A stretch of 41,141 bases of DNA from Methanocellales archaeon (GCA_028715545.1 JAQURP010000007.1:1-41141); one strand, 5' to 3'. Shown: positions 19,926 through 28,949, counted from the first letter of the stretch. Made by a program: numbers and translations. Notes: generated by a model not told the origin, from the sequence alone.

Positions 19926-22616
19926 GTGGGCAAAAAAATAAGCAAGAAAAGAAAAAAGAGGTCTGGGCAAAAGCCCAAAGCAGAGAAGAAAGAGGCACAA
20001 AAGATATCGGAAAGAGAAGCAGAGATCACGCAGCTTCTCTCGTCCATAGAAAATTTGGAGAAGGAATATAAGCAAGGCAAGATATCCGAGGCGATATATG
20101 AAAAACTTAAGGTGGAGTATGCGGATAATCTCAAGGAGATTGAGCATATCCCCTTTTTTGAGAAGATCAAGCAGAAAATATCGATCTATAATGTGTTATT
20201 AATCGCCATAGTTGCACTAGCTCTCTACATCAGGGCTGTTTTGCCATACGATAGCGTGTTTATCGGCGACACAGTTCGATTTGGTGGAAATGACCCTTGG
20301 TATCACATGCGTCTCGTAGAAAATACGATTCGTAACTTTCCACACAGGATTTTTTTCGATCCATATACGCGTTTTCCATTCGGCGATGTTCTCCATTTTG
20401 GGCCACTGTACGATCAAATGATCGCTTTAATTGCCTTACTCGTTGGGTTGGGGTCACCCAGTCTGCGTACCATAGAGGTCATAGGGGCCTATTTCCCTGC
20501 AGTTCTGGGAGCCTTGGTCGTTTTACCCGTCTACTTCATTGGAAAGATACTGTTCGATAAGCGAGCAGGATTACTATCTGCACTTATCGTTGCAATCATT
20601 CCAGGGCAATTCTTATCCCGATCTCTTTTGGGATTCACAGATCACCATGTTGCCGAGACGCTTTTTAGCACTTTGACGATTATGTTTTTCATGATAGCGA
20701 TCAGAAGAGCAGCGGGTGTAAGGTTTGAGCATGTGTTGGGGAAAGATTGGGGTACCTTGAGGACACCGCTGGTGTATTCAATATTGGCCGGGCTTATGTT
20801 TGGGTGCTATCTGCTCTGTTGGGTGGGGGGTTTGTTGATTGGATTCATAATTGCCGTATCTGTCATCATCCAGCACATCACCGACACTCTAAGGAATAAA
20901 TCAACTGACTACTTGTGCATCGTGGGTGTGATCACATTTGTGATCCCACTTGTGATGGTTACACCAATTGTTATACAAGAAGGTGCTGTTCAATATTCAT
21001 GGTTACATATATACTCGTTCATTATAGGGATCTTGGCGTTTTTAGTGCTGAGCGGCATTCCAAAGTTAATGGACCGCAAAGAAATCGCTCGGAGTTACTA
21101 TCCCTTGATGTTAATCGGAATCGGTGCGATAGGCGTAGCAAGCCTTTATCTGATTAACCCCTCTCTTCTCCAATCGATGTTGGGATCGTTTAACGTATTC
21201 CAGCCGAGGGGGGGCCTACTAACAGTCGCAGAGGCGACATCGATCTTTTATAGGGGGGGACAGTTTTCCCTACAGTGGGTGTGGGAGAACTTTACGATGT
21301 GCTTTTATACTGCGCTCATCGCTCTTGTGGTGGTCGGCTATAGAATGCTTAAAGAATGGAAACCAGAGGACACGTTGCTAGTGGTATGGAGTATCGTCCT
21401 ATTCTTTGCCATAGTTGGACAGAACAGGTTCGCATATTATTTCGCGGTGAATGTCGCAATTCTCTCTGGATATTTTGGCATCAAGATGTTGGAATGGGGC
21501 GGACTAGGTGAATTATATGAGGACTTCAAGAGAAGGGTGAAGGACTCTAGTGATATTGGTTATTTCGTTTCCAGATATGTGAAAATAGTTCACATATTTG
21601 TCGTGATACTGGTTGTTTTGCTTCTCATCTATCCTAATGTCAAAATAACGATGGGAACCGGCTCAGGTGCAGCAAGGTGGACTGGAGGGCCGAGTATGGA
21701 TTGGTACTCTACCTTGGACTGGATGAGATATAACACGCCTGATCCTGGTCTAGATTACTATGCGATCTATGAAGCACCTACGCCAGGAGAAAAATATCCA
21801 TATCCAGACTCAGCCTACGGCGTGATGAGCTGGTGGGACTATGGTCACTGGATCACCAAAATAGCGCACAGAATCCCGAATGCGAATCCATTTCAATCAG
21901 GCATAGGTGGCCCTATAGGAAGTGGCAATCCTGGAGCTTGCGTTTTTTTCATCTCAAAAACCGAAGCAGAAGCAAATGTAGTTGCAGACGAACTCGGTGT
22001 GAAATATGTAATAAGTGACTTCATGATGGCTGACGTATGGAACGCATTTTATAACAAGTTTGGGGCGATGACCGTGTGGGCTGGTGATACTGAAGGATAT
22101 TACGTGCAGGTTAATAATACTGGGGGTGGAACTGGATTTATACCTAGCCCCAAGTATTTCAGCACAATGGAAGCCAGATTGCACATATTTGATGGCAGAG
22201 GAGTACAGCTTAGTGAAGAAATTTATCTGGAGCCTTTACTTCATTATAGGCTTGTCCAAGAGTCTACCAGCACCATAATCACTATAGGTGGGCAAGAAGT
22301 TAAATTTGTGAAGGTTTTTGAATATGTTCCGGGGGCGAAGATAGTTGGAAGTGCGCCTGAGGGTACTAACGCATTAATCAACGTTGAAATCAAGACCAAT
22401 CAAGGTCGAACGTTCAATTATACTCAAACTACAACTTCTAATAATGGCACCTATGAGTTCATCGTTCCGTACTCTACAGAGGGCCCTATGGCTGGTGGAA
22501 CACAGTTTGACACGATGCCAGTGAGACCCTACACTATAATAATTGGGGATATGATGGGGGAAGTTAGAGTCACAGAGGAGCAAGTGATGACTGGAGAAAT
22601 CATCTTATTGACTTAG
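19926..22616 (+). CDS. aglB: Archaeal oligosaccharyltransferase, STT3/AglB family
   Basis: GTG start; N-terminal GGNDPWYHMR motif; many TMs; SWWDYGHWI (WWDYG catalytic motif); large C-terminal extracytoplasmic domain. Confidence 0.96.
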   Translation: MGKKISKKRKKRSGQKPKAEKKEAQKISEREAEITQLLSSIENLEKEYKQGKISEAIYEKLKVEYADNLKEIEHIPFFEKIKQKISIYNVLLIAIVALALYIRAVLPYDSVFIGDTVRFGGNDPWYHMRLVENTIRNFPHRIFFDPYTRFPFGDVLHFGPLYDQMIALIALLVGLGSPSLRTIEVIGAYFPAVLGALVVLPVYFIGKILFDKRAGLLSALIVAIIPGQFLSRSLLGFTDHHVAETLFSTLTIMFFMIAIRRAAGVRFEHVLGKDWGTLRTPLVYSILAGLMFGCYLLCWVGGLLIGFIIAVSVIIQHITDTLRNKSTDYLCIVGVITFVIPLVMVTPIVIQEGAVQYSWLHIYSFIIGILAFLVLSGIPKLMDRKEIARSYYPLMLIGIGAIGVASLYLINPSLLQSMLGSFNVFQPRGGLLTVAEATSIFYRGGQFSLQWVWENFTMCFYTALIALVVVGYRMLKEWKPEDTLLVVWSIVLFFAIVGQNRFAYYFAVNVAILSGYFGIKMLEWGGLGELYEDFKRRVKDSSDIGYFVSRYVKIVHIFVVILVVLLLIYPNVKITMGTGSGAARWTGGPSMDWYSTLDWMRYNTPDPGLDYYAIYEAPTPGEKYPYPDSAYGVMSWWDYGHWITKIAHRIPNANPFQSGIGGPIGSGNPGACVFFISKTEAEANVVADELGVKYVISDFMMADVWNAFYNKFGAMTVWAGDTEGYYVQVNNTGGGTGFIPSPKYFSTMEARLHIFDGRGVQLSEEIYLEPLLHYRLVQESTSTIITIGGQEVKFVKVFEYVPGAKIVGSAPEGTNALINVEIKTNQGRTFNYTQTTTSNNGTYEFIVPYSTEGPMAGGTQFDTMPVRPYTIIIGDMMGEVRVTEEQVMTGEIILLT

Positions 22617-22620
22617 TTTG

Positions 22621-22635
22621 ATTTATTTTTTTTAT
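22621..22635 (+). terminator. Candidate T-rich archaeal terminator after aglB
   Basis: ATTTATTTTTTTTAT immediately after the aglB stop codon. Confidence 0.4.
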
Positions 22636-22975
22636 ATCGGACTTATATCCTTCTAACATTCTCCATATTTATTTAGCCTTAACTTTTGTTTTTTAAATGA
22701 TTCCCCGCTCTTGACAATATATTATTCAAAATATCTTAAATAGCCTGCCTTTTTAACACAAAACTTCTTGGAAGCTTAAAACCCTCTTTGAATCAACAAT
22801 TGTTAACGTATAATCCTTTTGAAATCTTGTTGATTGAATCGATAACAAGATGGGGATTGGATATGCAAATAAGCAGATTTGATATAAAAACACACAGCAA
22901 ATCTTATATGAACATGGTAGAAATGAGCGGTAACTTGAAATAATGGGAATTTAAGAAATTTTAGGTGAACGTCAA

Positions 22976-23875
22976 ATGAGAGATAAAGTTTGCATCTTGA
23001 TTCCAACGCTCAACGAAGCCCCTACTATAGGAGATGTAGTTGAAGAGTTCAGTTCTATGGGATTTCCAAACATATTGGTGATGGATGGGCATAGCACTGA
23101 TGGTACCGTCAAAATAGCGACGGAGAAGGGTGCTAAGGTTGTGACCCAGGAAGGAAGGGGCAAAGGTCAAGCTATTCAACAAGCGTTTGATCTGATTGAG
23201 GAGGACATCATCGTGATGATCGACGGCGATGGGACCTATCTCCCAGAAGAGGTGGATAGATTAATAGAGCCGATCGAGAAGGGGACTGCCGATCATGTTA
23301 TTGGAAACAGATTTGCAGAGCAGAAGAATGGCGCCTTTACAAAATTGAATCTGTTTGGCAACCAAATTTTGAACAAGTCTTTTGGTCTTGCATACGGTAC
23401 TTGGATCACCGATATTTTGTCTGGATATAGGGCGTTCACCAAGAAATCGGTCAAAGAATTAGAGCTTAACAGGACAGGATTTGAGATAGAGGCCGAGATC
23501 ACCATAGAGAGCGTGAAAAAATATTTGAGAATGGTGGAAGTGCCAATATCCTATCTATCCAGGCATGAAAGAGCTGCAACCAAACTTCATCCTCTTAAGG
23601 ATGGTCTTAGGATTGGAATCACCCTATATAAGCTTACCAAAACTCACAATCCACTGTTATATTTTGGCCTGCTTGGGGGAGTTTTCATGGTATCGGGCGC
23701 TTGTGTAGGAGTCTACGTCGTACTAGAGTGGTTCAAAGGAACAACTCGCATTCCAATGACCATACTTGCCACTTTGCTGATCGTCATGGGCGTTCAAATG
23801 TTGATCTTTGGTCTTCTAAGTGATCTCCTCTCGTTATTCCACAAAGAAGTGATGAGGGGGCTAAGAAGAAAGTAA
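22976..23875 (+). CDS. aglJ: GT2 glycosyltransferase, AglJ-like (first sugar onto dolichyl phosphate)
   Basis: VCILIPTLNEAPTIGDVVEEF, VMDGHSTDGTVKIA, GRGKGQAIQQAF, two C-terminal TMs; adjacent to aglB. Confidence 0.75.
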   Translation: MRDKVCILIPTLNEAPTIGDVVEEFSSMGFPNILVMDGHSTDGTVKIATEKGAKVVTQEGRGKGQAIQQAFDLIEEDIIVMIDGDGTYLPEEVDRLIEPIEKGTADHVIGNRFAEQKNGAFTKLNLFGNQILNKSFGLAYGTWITDILSGYRAFTKKSVKELELNRTGFEIEAEITIESVKKYLRMVEVPISYLSRHERAATKLHPLKDGLRIGITLYKLTKTHNPLLYFGLLGGVFMVSGACVGVYVVLEWFKGTTRIPMTILATLLIVMGVQMLIFGLLSDLLSLFHKEVMRGLRRK

Positions 23876-23936
23876 GTCCTAATCCACTCCATTAGCATCT
23901 TATCTTTACAAAAAGCATCAAGAATCGTAATAGAAC

Positions 23937-23971
23937 ATACATACTTCCCATTCCGCAGGGCAAGTATGTAT
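23937..23971. repeat. Inverted repeat / hairpin between aglJ and the PIN-ATPase gene
   Basis: ATACATACTT-CCC-ATTCCGCA-GGG-c-AAGTATGTAT: 10 bp + 3 bp stem with one bulged C and an 8-nt loop. Confidence 0.6.
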
Positions 23972-24009
23972 ATTACACATCATAATAATAATCAGTTGGG
24001 TGAAAAAAA

Positions 24010-25578
24010 TTGAAACTAGTTCCAGATACAAGTGTCATCATAGATGGGAGGATTACTGCTAAAATAGAGAGAGGCGAGTTCGATGGAGCCCAAATTCTCA
24101 TACCAGAGGCAGTGGTCACAGAACTTGAGGCACAGGCTAACAAAGGTAGAGATATTGGATTCAGTGGCTTGGAGGAACTCAAGAAATTAAACGAGATGGC
24201 AAAAAAAGGTAAGATCACATTAGAATACACCGGTGAAATTCCCACGCTTGAACAGATCAGGCTTGCATCTAGGGGGGCGATAGATGCCATAATTAGGGCT
24301 GTAGCTGTTCAGCACAAAGCCATTTTCATCACTAGTGATATCGTACAGTCAGAGGTAGCTCGAGCAAAAGGGCTGGAAGTCATCTACCTGTATCCAGAGA
24401 AGGAAGAGTTGGGTCCTCTTTCTATCCAGAAATTCTTCACCGATGACACGATGTTTGTACTTTTGAAGTCTAGGGTTCGACCAATTGCAAAGAGAGGCAC
24501 GGTCGGAAAGATGCAATTGGTTAAAATAAGAGATCAACCTTGTACAGATAAGGAACTGCGTGAAATCTCACATGAAGTCTTAGAAAGAGCCAAGAGTGAT
24601 CCGGACGGCTTTATCGAGTTTGAAAAGAAAGGAGTCACTATCGTCCAGCTTGGATCTATGAGAATCGCGATAGCTAGCCCGCCTTTCTCGGATGGCATGG
24701 AAATAACGGCAGTACGCCCTATTGCGAAAGTCACGCTGGATACCTATCGATTTTGTGATGAATTAAAAGCAAGGTTGGTTGAGAGACAAAGAGGAATCGT
24801 CGTTGCTGGGCCGCCTGGTGCCGGAAAGTCTACTTTTGCAGCCGGTGTGGCAGAATTTCTGCAAAAGAGTGGATATGTGGTGAAGACCATGGAATCCCCC
24901 AGGGATCTTCAGGTACCAGATGAGATTACGCAGTATGCTCCTCTGGAAAATGACATGGCTGCTACTGCAGATATACTCCTTCTGGTCAGACCAGACTATA
25001 CGATCTATGACGAATTGCGAAAGACATCCGACTTTCGTGTATTTGCAGATATGCGATTAGCGGGTGTGGGAATGGTGGGGGTGGTTCACTCCAACAGGGC
25101 CATAGATGCGGTGCAGCGATTGATAGGGAGAGTTGAGCTTGGCATCATCCCGCAGATCGTTGACACGGTTATATTCATCAATATGGGTGAAATTGCAAAG
25201 GTATATGACGTGATGTTCAAAGTGAAAGTGCCTAATGGAATGGTCGAGGAGGATCTGGCTCGCCCAGTTATAGATGTGGTGGACTTTGAGTCGGGACGTA
25301 CGGAATATGAGATATACTCCTATGGAGACCAAGTTGTGGTCATGCCTGTTGACACTCTAAGCAAACCAGCGTGGTCTCTGGCGGAAAAGGAAATTCATAA
25401 GGTAATTAGCAAGTATGCACGTGGTCCCGTAGATGTTTTGATGATATCAGACGGAAAAGCTATCGTCTATCTTGATGAGCAAGATATCCCTAGGATCCTA
25501 GGCAAAGGTGGTAAGAATATAGATCGAATAGAAGGCATTCTTGGAATTAGCATAGATGTTTGCGAAAGGGAAGATTGA
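24010..25578 (+). CDS. PIN domain - ATPase - KH domain protein (PINc/VapC-ATPase, PINA-like)
   Basis: TTG start; LVPDTSVIIDGRI PIN N-terminus; GPPGAGKSTFAAGVAEFL Walker A; IPRILGKGGKNIDRIEGILGISIDV KH motif. Confidence 0.94.
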   Translation: MKLVPDTSVIIDGRITAKIERGEFDGAQILIPEAVVTELEAQANKGRDIGFSGLEELKKLNEMAKKGKITLEYTGEIPTLEQIRLASRGAIDAIIRAVAVQHKAIFITSDIVQSEVARAKGLEVIYLYPEKEELGPLSIQKFFTDDTMFVLLKSRVRPIAKRGTVGKMQLVKIRDQPCTDKELREISHEVLERAKSDPDGFIEFEKKGVTIVQLGSMRIAIASPPFSDGMEITAVRPIAKVTLDTYRFCDELKARLVERQRGIVVAGPPGAGKSTFAAGVAEFLQKSGYVVKTMESPRDLQVPDEITQYAPLENDMAATADILLLVRPDYTIYDELRKTSDFRVFADMRLAGVGMVGVVHSNRAIDAVQRLIGRVELGIIPQIVDTVIFINMGEIAKVYDVMFKVKVPNGMVEEDLARPVIDVVDFESGRTEYEIYSYGDQVVVMPVDTLSKPAWSLAEKEIHKVISKYARGPVDVLMISDGKAIVYLDEQDIPRILGKGGKNIDRIEGILGISIDVCERED

Positions 25579-25691
25579 AATAGGTGACTAAGTCCCCTAC
25601 AGAGCGCGATGAATGGAACTGTTGGTTGAGAAAGGTGGTTTGCATTCAATCTCTCCTTGTCGGGTCAGGTCTGTCGGCTTGCCCTTGACAG

Positions 25692-25715
25692 GATGCAAGC
25701 CCTGATGCAAGCCCT
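25692..25715. repeat. Perfect 12-bp tandem duplication (gatgcaagccct x2)
   Basis: Read directly: gatgcaagccctgatgcaagccct. Confidence 0.9.
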
Positions 25716-25905
25716 TTGAAATCCCCTCTTGAAAGCTTCAAAAAATTCTAAGGAATATCTCTCCTTTGATAATTCCTTCATCATAATGCTGAACGAGATT
25801 TATAGCCCCTTTGATGATTCGTCCATTCGTCTTAAATCCGGAATTCTTTCAAGAATGTAGCATCAGACTCTCTTGAAATTTTTTTGTCTCTTTAAATATT
25901 GGTAC

Positions 25906-25979
25906 CTTTGCACAAAAAGTCAATATTGCACATAACGTCTCAATTCTGCACATAAATTGTCGAAAACAGTTGTGCAAAG
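25906..25979. repeat. Cluster of TGCACA-containing repeats bounded by a 10-bp inverted repeat; IS21-family-like transposon-end remnant candidate
   Basis: CTTTGCACAA (25906-25915) / TTGTGCAAAG (25970-25979) perfect inverted repeat; internal TCAATATTGCACATAA and TCAATTCTGCACATAA. Confidence 0.5.
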
Positions 25980-26002
25980 TTCACCTTAACAATAACACCT
26001 AC

Positions 26003-26446
26003 CTAAATATATCCCGTGTACAGGCCTTCTTTCTGTAGCAATTTATTGAGGCTCGAGTTCAGGTCTGACTCCAGATCTCTCTGCTTGCTCGAAATGATCC
26101 CTTTTAACATATCGGTAGACTCTGGAGAATAGTTCCCGATTCCCGTGGCGATTATTGCAAAATCCTTTTTTTGAGGATATACCTCTGCAAACGGAAGAGG
26201 ATTACCGGTATCCATGATTTTTTTGATCTTTTTGCTCACATCTTCTGTCACAATCGTACCCACACCCACAGGCTGATATGGGTTCTTAAGTTCTGTTTTC
26301 ATCTGCCATAAAAACGTAGGGCTTGAGATATAGGTGTTATAATGTCCTCGTTGGTCTTTTCCTCTCAATACTCGCCATCCTTTTGGCTCCTCGTCATAGT
26401 GTTCTTTTATTTCCCTAATTATCTCTTCAACTGGTTTTATGGTCAT
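26003..26446 (-). CDS. Hypothetical protein, coupled to flavin reductase
   Basis: 148-codon ORF with charged, protein-like composition; start overlaps stop of the flavin reductase gene by 4 bp. Confidence 0.7.
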   Translation of the reverse strand: MTIKPVEEIIREIKEHYDEEPKGWRVLRGKDQRGHYNTYISSPTFLWQMKTELKNPYQPVGVGTIVTEDVSKKIKKIMDTGNPLPFAEVYPQKKDFAIIATGIGNYSPESTDMLKGIISSKQRDLESDLNSSLNKLLQKEGLYTGYI

Positions 26447-26991
26447 TTCATAGCCCTTTCATACTTCTTCATTTTCATTTCAGTTGCAAAAAAAGTTCCA
26501 CTTATGTGGCACAAAAGGCATGCTTTTTCTACATCGATCACTTCGCTCCAGAATTCGTCTTTGACATCCACTTCCAGAACATTGCCAACGATCCACATGT
26601 GGTCTCCTATCTCTTCAAAACTTTCCAGTTTGCACTCTATCCAAGCTATTGCCTCTTTAATTCTTGGCGGACTTACCTTTTTTGATTTTTCTTCAGTCAA
26701 TCCCGCCTTTTCAATTTCGCTGACCTCGTAGGGAAACATTTGCTCAAGAACGTGCATGAGTGGACCAAGATCCTTTCCAACTATGTTTACCACGAACTCC
26801 TCGTTTTCTTTGATATTCCTCCATGTATGGTGCTCTGGTGAGCAAGAAAAACCATATAATGGGGGGTTGAAACTCAAGGGGGAGCTAAAGCTGAAAGGTG
26901 CCGCATTTGAAATGCCTTTTTCAGAGATTGTTGATACGACGACTACGGGTCTAACTAATAGCTTATAATAATCGGTTTTTTTTAGTTTCAT
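26443..26991 (-). CDS. Flavin reductase family protein (FMN-binding, flavoredoxin-like)
   Basis: RPVVVVSTISEKGISNAAPFSFSSPLSFNPPLYGFSCSPEHHTWRNIKENEEFVVNIV. Confidence 0.92.
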   Translation of the reverse strand: MKLKKTDYYKLLVRPVVVVSTISEKGISNAAPFSFSSPLSFNPPLYGFSCSPEHHTWRNIKENEEFVVNIVGKDLGPLMHVLEQMFPYEVSEIEKAGLTEEKSKKVSPPRIKEAIAWIECKLESFEEIGDHMWIVGNVLEVDVKDEFWSEVIDVEKACLLCHISGTFFATEMKMKKYERAMK

Positions 26992-27329
26992 TTATCGCTA
27001 TTATACCCTCCTTATGGGTGGATTATAATGCCTTTGGTAGTTTTATATCAAATTGGCTGACCTTATCACTGTGTTCAGATCCCAGCATTTTAATGATTTC
27101 TATGCTGCGAACACGCTCATCTCCGATTTTTCATACCACTACGCACTATTTTTGTGTCGTCCGTGTTTTGTTTATATCCTCTATTATACGGTATGGTTGT
27201 TATTTTTAATCCTTGTTTGTTTTTAACTTAGATTTTTATGATAGTGGGAAAAACATCCTCGAGGATAGGGAAGGAATGATGTTTGTAAATTATGAACCGA
27301 GAGAAACTATTAATAGTTTTTCCTAGCTT

Positions 27330-27367
27330 TGCACCTAAAGTCGGCTAAAATTAGCACTTTAGGGGCA
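27330..27367. repeat. Long imperfect hairpin in noncoding DNA
   Basis: TGC-a-CCTAAAGT-cg-GCTAA-aa-TTAGC-ACTTTAGG-g-GCA: 5 + 8 + 3 bp stems with one mismatch and a 2-nt bulge. Confidence 0.6.
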
Positions 27368-27807
27368 AGGCTGCACCTCCTCAAGATTTGAAATATAATG
27401 AATATCGGAGGCTATTTGAGCAATATTTTATGCTTGCTTTGGTAGATAGATGGATATGTTACATAATTTGTTGATTTCTGTAAGCCACTCCATCATAAAT
27501 AAGTAATAGCCCCCCCACCAATCACTTTTAGAATGCAGAGAGTCAAATTTATTACTGTGGTCATTTGCCAAATAATTCGAACAGTATTTTCCTCATGAGA
27601 ATATTTACAGCTGTAGCATTAATTGTTTTAGAGCCTTACTATGTGTTTGATAATCTTTGTATATCCATATGATGGGTAAAATAAATACATGAGTTGGGAC
27701 ATATGACTTTATTAGGGCATTATTTATAGATAGACCTAAGTTAAAAACATATTTTATTTATAACTAGGTACATATTGACTTGTTTACATAAATATGTGAC
27801 TTATGCG

Positions 27808-27882
27808 GGGCGTGTGGCCTAGCCAGGATAAGGCGACAGTTTCCTAAACTGTAGATCAGGGGTTCAAATCCCCTCACGTCCG
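27808..27882 (+). tRNA. tRNA-Arg(CCT)
   Basis: Full cloverleaf: acceptor gggcgtg/cacgtcc, D-stem gcct/aggc, anticodon arm acagt-ttCCTaa-actgt, T-arm agggg-ttcaaat-cccct, discriminator G; CCA not encoded. Confidence 0.95.
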
Positions 27883-28484
27883 TAAATCGTATATATTTTT
27901 TGTAGAGTTGTATATATAATTAATAAAATGAAACGATAGTGGGGCATGAATTATCTTGTCATTACTAGAAAATGGTGAAATATGAATAATTAATGCAATG
28001 TACACAAAGAGGTAATTTTATCTGAGAAAAAATAGGTTTATTTTTCCTTGTTGATATCTTTACTCATTGGCATTTCTCACTCATGACAGCATGCGCCATA
28101 TATTAATTATGAATTGTGAGCGAAAAATTGTATTACTTCTTTTGGGAAAGTTGACAAGATTTTGTGTATGTGTGCACAGTCTTCATGTTGGAATATATTG
28201 TATACTCTTTTGTAAAATTGCCTCCCAGATGGGAATAGACTTTTATTTTTTTTACATCATCAATTGGATTAATGCATTGCGCATCAGTTTTAGTTTGATT
28301 GTGACTAAGGAACTTAATAGTGGTAACTTATCGTTTTTTTTTGCAGAACCAATACTGGCACAAAAGTGAATGAGGATCTAAAAGAAACAAAGCGCATTGC
28401 TTATGTAGAAAAGCATTTTGAATTTGTGATGGACTATGTTATGTTGGCGGTTCACCCAGACAACTTGGGCAAAACCCACCAAAA

Positions 28485-28949
28485 TTAATCCCTAAAGGCA
28501 TCGTTAATCTGTCTTAGCACCTCTACCACCTCTTGCTGAACTTCGACATCCAAATCCCCTTTTGGGATCCCCCCTTCACCAACATTGAGTAAGTACTCTA
28601 TGTTCTCTGAAATCTGATGTATCATATCAACGATATCTTCCATGGAGATCAATCCAGAATAGTAGGCATAAAAGAAGGTGGTTCCGGATTTCAGAACCTT
28701 TTTCTTAAAGGCTGATCTTGCCATAGAAACAGCTTGGCGCGAATAGGGCTCTTTCATGAATGGCACTAGTTCTGGTAGATGTTCACCTATTCGTGTAATC
28801 TCTGATCTTCCGGAATGTTGAAAATCTGCGCATAGTCGAGCAATAGCCCATTCCCTTGCCGTTAGATGCGTGCGCTTCTTTAAGAAGCGAGTTACCTCAT
28901 TATATTGCTCTTTATCGAATTTCTTGAACTTACAATATTTTTCATCCAT
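28485..28949 (-). CDS. Conserved archaeal protein, DUF5806-like
   Basis: YNEVTRFLKKRTHLTAREWAIARLCADFQ...LPELVPFMKEPYSRQAVSMARSAFKKKVLKSGTTFFYAYYSG resembles the haloarchaeal DUF5806 family (from memory). Confidence 0.8.
   Translation of the reverse strand: MDEKYCKFKKFDKEQYNEVTRFLKKRTHLTAREWAIARLCADFQHSGRSEITRIGEHLPELVPFMKEPYSRQAVSMARSAFKKKVLKSGTTFFYAYYSGLISMEDIVDMIHQISENIEYLLNVGEGGIPKGDLDVEVQQEVVEVLRQINDAFRD

Noticed and set aside
25692-25979. Possible CRISPR array from short repeats
   Set aside because: Repeats are too short and spacing too small (12-bp tandem, 18-20-nt intervals); no cas genes in the window.
27221-27300. C/D box sRNA candidates from TGATG-like motifs
   Set aside because: No convincing paired C, D', C' and D boxes at correct spacing.
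28067-28369. 100-aa Cys/Phe/Ile-rich ORF in the AT-rich spacer
   Set aside because: Composition typical of translated AT-rich DNA; no clear SD or motif.
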